Assembly (NCBI GenBank): GCA_036392795.1
Contig: DASVXH010000009.1
Location: forward strand, 1-27,805
Source: JARIHD01 sp036392795
GTDB lineage: Bacteria; Patescibacteriota; Saccharimonadia; Saccharimonadales; UBA4665
DNA length: 27,805 bases
Direction: 5' to 3'
Shown: positions 15,882 to 22,097 of the stretch, in pieces
Layout of the letters: the number at the start of each line of letters is the position of its first letter
Position numbering within the stretch: the stretch's first letter is position 1
Made by a program: the position numbers and the translations under genes
The notes under the pieces: model-generated
The model's database searches: none
What the model saw: only the letters and a program-made list of their open reading frames with translations
Told to the model about the DNA's origin: nothing

Positions 15882-16007
15882 TTTTCCACGTTTAGCCAAG
15901 TATTTTCCACAGGTTTCAAGAGAGAAATTGAAACTGTGCATAACTTAACCCTTAAAATCGTCTTCTTCGCAAGATTTTATTGTAATCAATACAAACTATG
16001 TGGAAAA
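15882..16007. other. oriC: DnaA-box cluster upstream of dnaA (part of oriC or dnaA autoregulation)
   Basis: Within the 352-bp non-coding gap between rpmH and dnaA I see four DnaA-box-like 9-mers: TTTTCCACG (15882-15890, plus), TTTTCCACA (15903-15911, plus), TTATGCACA (15943-15935, minus, a perfect TTATNCACA) and TTTTCCACA (16007-15999, minus). An AT-rich stretch at about 15970-15998 lies between the last two. This arrangement upstream of dnaA fits both origin function and autoregulation. The rest of the gap (15730-15881) holds the rpmH promoter region, not clearly resolved, and the inverted repeat at 15792. Confidence 0.7.
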
Positions 16008-16070
16008 GTCGGCCGAGGTAGCGTATATTGACTCGTAGACGACCAAGTCGAGAGAGTAAATAAGTGAGGG

Positions 16071-16076
16071 TATAAG
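16071..16076 (+). promoter_or_regulatory. Possible -10 box giving a leaderless dnaA mRNA
   Basis: TATAAG ends 5 nt before the dnaA ATG (16082), so transcription would start at or next to the start codon. No close Shine-Dalgarno sequence is present; a GAGGG tract is about 13 nt upstream. TATATT at 16024-16029 could give a longer leader. Both are weak calls. Confidence 0.35.
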
Positions 16077-16081
16077 CCGGA

Positions 16082-17464
16082 ATGCACAATGGCTTGTGGC
16101 AAGCAGTTTTAGGAGAGATAGAACTCTCCGTTTCTAGAGGTAACTTTCTTACCTGGTTCAAAAATACTACGCTGCTGCGCCACGACGACGACAGTATCAT
16201 AATTGGTGTGCCCAATGTTTTCATAAAGCAGCAACTGGAACGTAAATACAACACCCTCATCGCCGACACACTAAAAAAGAATGGCGCCAGTCCGAGTACA
16301 ATCGAATACAAAATTCATTCGGTAGCCCGAGCTATACCAGAGCAAGAAGAGACCATTGTTCTTACTCCCCAATCTGGCGACGAAAGACTACGTGCTTTTA
16401 CCGCGGCCAAGCCGACTCCGCAGCCCAATACTCTGGCCCATAACTACCGCCAAGGCCTCAACGAACGCTACACATTCGATAGTTTTATCGTCGGATCGGG
16501 CAATGAACTGGCCTACGCCGCCTGCCAGGCTATTGCCGCTCAGCCTGGCACTAAATACAATCCGCTCTTTTTGTACGGTGGCGTTGGCATCGGCAAGACC
16601 CACCTTATTCAGGCCGTGGGCAACATGGTACTTCTGCAAAATCCTGGAGCCCGCGTGGTTTACGTTTCAAGCGAACAATTTTTGCAGGAATTCGTCGACG
16701 CAGTCAGATTTAAGAAGAACACCGATTTTGCTGATTTTTACCGCGGCGCTGACGTGCTCATTATCGACGACATCCAGTTCATTGCTGGCAAAGAAAAAAT
16801 CCAGGAAGAATTTTTCCATACTTTTAACGCCTTGCACCAGGCAAACAAACAAATAATTATCAGCAGTGATAAACCACCGCGTGAAATTCCTACCTTGGAA
16901 GAGCGCTTGCGCTCGCGTTTTGTTTGGGGCATGAGCATCGACATGCAAACGCCGGATTTCGAAACACGCTGCGCCATTCTGCAAACCAAGGCTGGCACCC
17001 ACAACATTCGCCTGTCTCCCGACGTAACCGAATATCTGGCAACCAACGTTCAGACCAACATTCGCGAGCTCGAAGGTGCGCTCAACCAGCTCCTCGCTTT
17101 TTGTGAAATGCGAGGCCTAGAGCCCGACATGAACGTAGCTACCAGTCTGCTTGGAAGTCATCAAACCCGACCAAAACACATCAGCGCGAAACAAATTATT
17201 GAACGTACTGCCCGTCATTTTCAGATTCCGTTGGAAGACATTATGGGGCCAAAGCGCGACAAGGACATTGTCGTTCCCCGTCAAGTAGCTATGTATATGC
17301 TGCGTAGTGAACTGCACCTAAGCTTTCCAAAGATTGCCCGCGAGCTTGGCCGCAAAGACCACACCACCGCCATTCATTCTGTCGAAAAGATCGAAAAAGA
17401 ATCTCATTTTGACGCCGAACTGCGTGCTGCCATCGCCCAAATCAAGGAACGTCTCCATGTGTAA
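16082..17464 (+). CDS. dnaA: Chromosomal replication initiator DnaA
   Basis: This 460-residue AAA+ protein binds DnaA boxes and opens oriC. Domain I covers about residues 1-80 (LWQAVLGEIELSVSRGNFLT, with TWFKNT), followed by a linker to about 120. Domain III has NPLFLYGGVGIGKTHL with Walker A at 166-173, Walker B VLIIDD (225-230) and the segment ERLRSRFVWGM near 274-284. Domain IV carries the DNA-binding signature VPRQVAMYMLRSELHLSFP (398-416) and GRKDHTTAIHSVEKI (423-437). Length and order are normal. DnaA-box-like sites on both sides suggest autoregulation. The frame could also begin slightly later, but ATG 16082 gives the expected domain I length. Confidence 0.97.
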   Translation: MHNGLWQAVLGEIELSVSRGNFLTWFKNTTLLRHDDDSIIIGVPNVFIKQQLERKYNTLIADTLKKNGASPSTIEYKIHSVARAIPEQEETIVLTPQSGDERLRAFTAAKPTPQPNTLAHNYRQGLNERYTFDSFIVGSGNELAYAACQAIAAQPGTKYNPLFLYGGVGIGKTHLIQAVGNMVLLQNPGARVVYVSSEQFLQEFVDAVRFKKNTDFADFYRGADVLIIDDIQFIAGKEKIQEEFFHTFNALHQANKQIIISSDKPPREIPTLEERLRSRFVWGMSIDMQTPDFETRCAILQTKAGTHNIRLSPDVTEYLATNVQTNIRELEGALNQLLAFCEMRGLEPDMNVATSLLGSHQTRPKHISAKQIIERTARHFQIPLEDIMGPKRDKDIVVPRQVAMYMLRSELHLSFPKIARELGRKDHTTAIHSVEKIEKESHFDAELRAAIAQIKERLHV

Positions 17465-17581
17465 AACCTGTGCAAGGCCGGTGCAAACGGTGTTAAAAAA
17501 CCGTGGACGTGCACACATTTTGTACTCACATGCCCGTCGCGACCTACTTGTGCCTGTGCGAAAGCCCTACTTTTCCGCTCC

Positions 17582-17710
17582 GCATCCACAGCCAACAACC
17601 CCCGCCTTTTCCACGGAAAAAATCAACGATTTACCACTGTCAATCCATACCTTATCCACGCTTTCCACACGGCCTATAACTAACACCACTATTTATAAAA
17701 ATTAAATTCA
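17582..17710 (+). other. oriC: Second DnaA-box cluster and AT-rich unwinding region (oriC core candidate)
   Basis: The 257-bp gap between dnaA and dnaN holds DnaA-box-like 9-mers on the plus strand: GCATCCACA (17582-17590), TTTTCCACG (17607-17615), TTATCCACG (17652-17660) and CTTTCCACA (17661-17669), the last two directly adjacent. A short GC-rich CACACGGC follows, then CTA triplets at 17674, 17680 and 17689, all in one 3-bp register, then AT-rich ATTTATAAAAATTAAATT (17691-17708). Boxes, GC cluster, phased CTA and AT-rich DNA in this order resemble the DnaA-trio unwinding module of Bacillus subtilis beside dnaN. The left part of the gap (17465-17581) shows only imperfect GTGCAA repeats. Confidence 0.7.
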
Positions 17711-17721
17711 GGAGTAATAAT

Positions 17722-18813
17722 ATGAAGCTTCAGGTCACCCAGGAAAACCTTAACAAAGCGCTCACGACTGTCGCACGAGTCGCTAATACCCGTGGCACTT
17801 TACCAGTTCTAGCCAATGTACTTATAAAGACTGTTAATAATCGGTTGAGTATCGCCGCAACGAACCTGGACATAGCTATTACGCACTATATCGGCGCCAA
17901 AGTAGCCGAAGAGGGCTCAATAACCGTCCCAGCGCGGCTAATGCAGGATTTTGTGAGCAGCCTGCCGGCCGACGTTATCAACCTTGATTTGGACGAGCAC
18001 AAATTAAATATTGCCACCGATCAGTATCAATCGGTCATAAACGGGGTGGCCGCCGATGAGTTCCCTGTTATGCCCGCTATTGAGGGTGGTAAGTCGTGGA
18101 CGGTTTCCGGATCGGTGCTCAAAAAGAGCTTGCAACAGGTGGTCATGGCTGCTTCTAATGATGAGGCGCGGCCGGTACTAACCGGTATTTTGGTTCACAC
18201 CAATGAAGGCAAATTATATATGGCGGCTACCGACAGCTATCGTCTGGCCGAAAAACAATTGGGCGACAATACCGATACTATTGAGCTGCTTGTACCCGTT
18301 TCGGCCATGCAGGACCTGCTGCGCATTGTTGGCGATTACGAAGGAGATGTGGCCATAACCAGCGACGAACAGCAGGTATTATTCCAGGTAGGCGATGTCG
18401 AGCTGGTAGCCCGGCTGATCGAGGGCAAATACCCGGACTATCGAAAACTTGTCCCCGCCTCGTTCTCTACAACGGCTACGCTAAAGCGTGCTGATCTGGT
18501 CAACGTTACCAAGGTATCTAGTCTTTTTGCCCGCGAAAGTGCTGGCAGTATTACTATTAATGTTGATGAGGCGACGCAAAGTATTAGTATTCGATCTGTT
18601 GCTTCGCAGTTGGGTGAAAATACCGCCAAGGCCGATGCAAAAGTGGTAGGTACCGGTGTTATTACGCTTAATTCACGATATCTATTGGACGCGCTGCATG
18701 CCCTTTCTGGCGAGGAGGTAAGTTTTTCTTTTAATGGCAAACTAGAGCCGGTAGTTATCCGTGATCCGGCCGCAGCCGATTACCTCCACCTAATAATGCC
18801 GCTCAAGTCATAG
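17722..18813 (+). CDS. dnaN: DNA polymerase III beta sliding clamp
   Basis: This 363-residue protein forms the ring that tethers polymerase to DNA. Typical stretches are MKLQVTQENLNKALTTVARV at the start, NTRGTLPVLANVLIK, AATDSYRLAEKQL, EGKYPDYRKLVP and the C-terminal ending DYLHLIMPLKS, matching the usual YXXMPMR-like clamp end. The three-domain length is normal. AGGAG (17710-17714) lies 7 nt before ATG 17722, a good Shine-Dalgarno sequence. It sits directly to the right of the likely unwinding region. Confidence 0.96.
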   Translation: MKLQVTQENLNKALTTVARVANTRGTLPVLANVLIKTVNNRLSIAATNLDIAITHYIGAKVAEEGSITVPARLMQDFVSSLPADVINLDLDEHKLNIATDQYQSVINGVAADEFPVMPAIEGGKSWTVSGSVLKKSLQQVVMAASNDEARPVLTGILVHTNEGKLYMAATDSYRLAEKQLGDNTDTIELLVPVSAMQDLLRIVGDYEGDVAITSDEQQVLFQVGDVELVARLIEGKYPDYRKLVPASFSTTATLKRADLVNVTKVSSLFARESAGSITINVDEATQSISIRSVASQLGENTAKADAKVVGTGVITLNSRYLLDALHALSGEEVSFSFNGKLEPVVIRDPAAADYLHLIMPLKS

Positions 18814-18821
18814 AACGCTGC

Positions 18822-18827
18822 TACACT
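18822..18827 (+). promoter_or_regulatory. Possible -10 box giving a leaderless recF mRNA
   Basis: TACACT in the 21-bp gap between dnaN and recF ends 7 nt before the recF ATG (18835), placing a transcript start at the ATG itself. No Shine-Dalgarno sequence is present in the gap. Read-through from dnaN is equally possible. Confidence 0.3.
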
Positions 18828-18834
18828 ACCTACT

Positions 18835-19881
18835 ATGATTAGCGATATTCGCCTGCAGCACTTTCGGTCGTATGCGGACGCGTTCTTTGAACTAGATCCG
18901 GCCGTTAATATCATTGCCGGACCCAATGCCAGCGGCAAGACCAATTTACTGGAGGCGGTATTGGTAGCTGCTCATGGCAGTTCTTTTCGGGCAAAAGATG
19001 CTGAACTGATGCAGTTTGGTGCCCCATGGACGCGGATTGACGCTACAACGCCTGACGGTGTGCGCACCATCAAGCTGCAAACTCAGCCCAGCTTTAGTAA
19101 GTCATACGAAATTAGCGGTCAAAAACTAACCCGCCTGCACTCAAGTAAAATGCTGCCCGTTGTGTTGTTCGAACCAAATCACCTGCTCCTTATGAGTGGT
19201 TCTCCCGAACTGCGGCGAAGTTTTTTGGACGATCTGATCGAACAATCCGAAACCGGTTTCGGAGCCGTTAGACGTCACTACAAACGTGTTTTATCGCAAC
19301 GGAACGCCCTGCTCAAACGAAATCCGTCCGACCTGCGTGAGCAGCTATTTGTGTGGAATGTACGATTAAGTGAGCTTGGTGGGCAGATTGCCAAAAAACG
19401 TGCCGAATTGGTACACCGTTTTAATGAACAGACGCCGGAACTGTACATTCACTTGGCTGGTCGTGATAACCATATTATTCTGGAGTATTATTCCCGGTTC
19501 CCGATAGATCAATATGAATCTCAATTGCTTCATAAGCTGGAGTCGAGCATGGATTTAGACGTACTGCGCGGTTTTACTGCTTATGGGCCGCACCGCGACG
19601 ATCTGCGGGTGACTATTGATAGTCATCTCATGCAAGAAAGTGCCTCTCGCGGTGAAACACGCACGTTGGTTTTAGCCCTCAAAATTATGGAACTTCAACT
19701 AATCGAAGAGGCGCGCGGCGTGCGCCCTCTGCTGCTGCTGGACGATGTTTTTAGCGAACTTGATGCTAAACGCCGCGCCGCGCTTACCGAGTACGCCGGT
19801 CTCTACCAAACGCTGATTACCACTACTGATGCCGATGTGGTAATGCAGTATTTTCAGGGAAGCAACCAGATAGTTTTGTAG
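18835..19881 (+). CDS. recF: DNA replication and repair protein RecF
   Basis: This 348-residue SMC-like ATPase loads RecA at gaps with RecO and RecR. It has LQHFRSYADAFFELDP near the start, Walker A GPNASGKT (29-36), FEPNHLLLMSGSPELRRSFL (112-131), YGPHRDDL (250-257), the signature SRGETRTLVLALK (271-283, with SRGE where SQGQ is common) and Walker B LLLLDDVFSELD (299-310). Length is slightly below the usual 360-370. It follows dnaN by 21 bp in the classic dnaA-dnaN-recF order. Its stop is 15 bp from that of the convergent secretion operon, with no clear terminator between. Confidence 0.94.
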   Translation: MISDIRLQHFRSYADAFFELDPAVNIIAGPNASGKTNLLEAVLVAAHGSSFRAKDAELMQFGAPWTRIDATTPDGVRTIKLQTQPSFSKSYEISGQKLTRLHSSKMLPVVLFEPNHLLLMSGSPELRRSFLDDLIEQSETGFGAVRRHYKRVLSQRNALLKRNPSDLREQLFVWNVRLSELGGQIAKKRAELVHRFNEQTPELYIHLAGRDNHIILEYYSRFPIDQYESQLLHKLESSMDLDVLRGFTAYGPHRDDLRVTIDSHLMQESASRGETRTLVLALKIMELQLIEEARGVRPLLLLDDVFSELDAKRRAALTEYAGLYQTLITTTDADVVMQYFQGSNQIVL

Positions 19882-19896
19882 AACAAAAGTCCGTTG

Positions 19897-20529
19897 CTAA
19901 TACGAAGTCGAGCCAATTGTCAGGACCAGGTTCATTTTGTCGGGATCGTAGCCACTGTTGCGCATCCAAGTTAGGGCCGATTCCTGATCTGCAGTGGTTT
20001 TGCTCCGAATAAAGATTACCGGTTCACCGGGATATTTTTTGTCATTCAGCCCGTCCGGAGCACCGTAATCGATGCGCCAGCTAAAACCGGGTCCGATATA
20101 GGGCAGTTCTTTGATGAAGGGGTTCTGATTAGTGGCCTTATTGACTGATTCGTTGAATTCACGGCCGCCTTCTGCTTCTAGTTTTAGGGCCTGATCTTCA
20201 TCTTTTGCTATGGAGTCCTGTGCCTGTCTGGTTACGGGCTTTAGGTACATATTAACCTTTTTGGTTTCTTTGACTTTGACGGTCACGGTGACCTTTTCGG
20301 TTCTAAATCCCGTACTTGAGCCTTCCAGAGTATAGGTGCCGGGCTGTACTGTTGCACCCTTGTTGCTTATTTCCTTGCCGTTCAAAGTCAGTTTGAGGGT
20401 TTTAGGTATTGAGTCTACAACAATCTTTTCGCGATTATTCCTGACCATGAGAAAAATAACAAGCACTAGGCCGATAAAGAAAAGGGCTGCTATCGCTATC
20501 AGGATGGTCCTGCGTTTTGTTGATTCCAT
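19897..20529 (-). CDS. Membrane-anchored PEGA-like domain protein
   Basis: This 210-residue protein has a short basic N-terminus, one membrane helix (about 9-29) and an external region. Residues about 38-97 (IPKTLKLTLNGKEISNKG, VQPGTYTLEGSSTGFRTEKV) resemble a PEGA domain, a small beta-rich surface module, and end before a charged linker (about 100-130). A C-terminal domain (about 138-210, with LPYIGPGFSWRIDYG and ESALTWMRNSGYDPDKMN) is not recognised. It is the last gene of the secretion operon, 24 nt after the hydrolase gene, with GAGG 5 nt before the ATG. Its topology (short tail, one helix, external domain) resembles VirB8, but the fold suggested by sequence differs. It may help anchor the apparatus to the wall. 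Confidence 0.75.
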   Translation of the reverse strand: MESTKRRTILIAIAALFFIGLVLVIFLMVRNNREKIVVDSIPKTLKLTLNGKEISNKGATVQPGTYTLEGSSTGFRTEKVTVTVKVKETKKVNMYLKPVTRQAQDSIAKDEDQALKLEAEGGREFNESVNKATNQNPFIKELPYIGPGFSWRIDYGAPDGLNDKKYPGEPVIFIRSKTTADQESALTWMRNSGYDPDKMNLVLTIGSTSY

Positions 20530-20553
20530 GTATCCTCGCTTCTTTTATCGTGG

Positions 20554-22089
20554 TTAATTTAATACGCCTCTACCGTTTGAGGTTCCCGGAGTGCCAATAA
20601 AGCGTGCCATTAGATAGCCGCCAGAACTATAAAAGTTCTGAGCTTCCGGCGGCGTACCGTTTGATGTGTCAGCCAGTGAGGCTTGGGCTGAGTTGAATTG
20701 AATCTTTTTGGTGGGGTTTTTGGGGTCGGGATCTTCACTGTCCCAGAGGCCCGTATACATATACGTGTGATTAATGGGGTCGATCAGGACGTCGCCCGGG
20801 CGCAAGTCTCGCTCTTTATTTTTGCCAGAAGGATCAGGACCCGTGTAGTTTTCGAACACCTTCCATTTGGGGCTCGTGCGGACGTAGTTAGCTTGCACCC
20901 CGGTGCTACGTTTTGGATACTGGGGATCGATACCGGTTGCCAGGATAACGGTTGAAACAAATACCCCGCAGTCACTATATGGATTAACGCCATAGCTCTT
21001 ATTGACATCGTCCATTGCGTTTGCGTATTGAGTGGTGGCAATGGAGCGCCCACCATCTCCGCCCAATTCCTGCTTCATGGCTGGCGTGATGATCTTCTTA
21101 CCCTTGCTCGGCCAAGCTAAGCATTTGGCGGTGTGGGCCAAAATTTCACCAGCTATGGTACTGCTAAAGGGTTCGGCACAGCCTGCTACAGCACCGCCAC
21201 CCCCGCAGCTTTGGTTAGCGGTGCCGCCACCTATGGCTGTACTACTGCCGGTCCCTGCGCCTTTATAGACCAATTTGTCAGATGGAACTATCATGTTGGC
21301 CTGCTGCTCCAGAATATCTCGGTTACCCAGCTGAAGACCCGCCATCTGCGGGTAACGAGTGCGAACCTGCTTGACTAGGCTTAGGCGTTCCAGGTAGTAA
21401 TCCGCCTCACGACCGCGTGATGCTTCTGCCCAAGGGTGATTGCCTGGAAAACGATACCAATATGATAGTGATTCCATAAACTGTTCGGCGGTTGATTCTT
21501 TGCCCGTCAGGGCTTCTCCGAGACGACTCTGGAAGCTGCCTACTATCGTTCGTGCGGTGGCTTCTACGCCTGCGTCGAATGATTTAAAGGCTTGCGTTCC
21601 GTCGCCTGCGGCCCTACCGTCGATGAGTTCTGGATCATTCAGACCTGTGTTGAGTGGGTTAAAAACACTACTCGTATTATTGATGTCACCACCCTCACCA
21701 AACATAAAAGCGATCAGCCCAATAACATGCTCTTCAGTAATGGCACTTTCTATTGGTGCGCTGCGCTTTAGGGCGACTGATCTTAGTGTTTCAATAGCAA
21801 AGATCTCTAGATAATATGGCGGCTGTATATTGGTCTTTCGAACGCCGGCACCACCACTGGGAGTTCCGGTTCCAGCCTGGCCTCCACCGCCCGGACCTGT
21901 GGTTCCGCAGCTGTCGTCTCTGACGTTGAAGTCCAAAATGTAGTCCTTATAGAAGAGCTTTAACTGTTCTTTGGAGAGGGCCGATGCCGATGATAGGCCG
22001 CCGCTAAATGCCAGTGTGGTTGATGCCAGTGTAAGCAGTAGAGCTTGCCTGGCGATTGTTTTTATCTTGCTAAAAAATCGTTTTTTCAT
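20554..22089 (-). CDS. Secreted two-domain cell-wall hydrolase (lysozyme-like plus NlpC/P60-like)
   Basis: This 511-residue protein has a signal peptide: basic start, hydrophobic core at about 13-30, likely cut after ASA near residue 37. Residues about 115-255 look like a lysozyme or transglycosylase fold, with MFGEGGD (E132 as candidate acid), FNPLNTGL and FKSFDAGVEATARTIVGSF, the pattern of glycan-cleaving domains. After a Gly/Ser-rich linker (about 276-305), a C-terminal domain has YSDCGVFVSTVI (C374) and RPGDVLIDPINHTYMYTG (H441), resembling the Cys/His pair of NlpC/P60 or CHAP peptidases. It would cut both glycan and peptide bonds. Position downstream of VirB4 suggests the VirB1/CwlT-type job of opening the wall for the secretion machine. 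AGGGAAG precedes the start. Confidence 0.82.
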   Translation of the reverse strand: MKKRFFSKIKTIARQALLLTLASTTLAFSGGLSSASALSKEQLKLFYKDYILDFNVRDDSCGTTGPGGGGQAGTGTPSGGAGVRKTNIQPPYYLEIFAIETLRSVALKRSAPIESAITEEHVIGLIAFMFGEGGDINNTSSVFNPLNTGLNDPELIDGRAAGDGTQAFKSFDAGVEATARTIVGSFQSRLGEALTGKESTAEQFMESLSYWYRFPGNHPWAEASRGREADYYLERLSLVKQVRTRYPQMAGLQLGNRDILEQQANMIVPSDKLVYKGAGTGSSTAIGGGTANQSCGGGGAVAGCAEPFSSTIAGEILAHTAKCLAWPSKGKKIITPAMKQELGGDGGRSIATTQYANAMDDVNKSYGVNPYSDCGVFVSTVILATGIDPQYPKRSTGVQANYVRTSPKWKVFENYTGPDPSGKNKERDLRPGDVLIDPINHTYMYTGLWDSEDPDPKNPTKKIQFNSAQASLADTSNGTPPEAQNFYSSGGYLMARFIGTPGTSNGRGVLN

Positions 22090-22097
22090 CTACTTCC

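Noticed and set aside
17465..17535. Repeated GTGCAA and an ACGG/CCGT hairpin just after dnaA, considered as a terminator or extra DnaA boxes
   Set aside because: The stem is only 4 bp with a long A-rich loop, and the repeats differ from the DnaA box at key positions.
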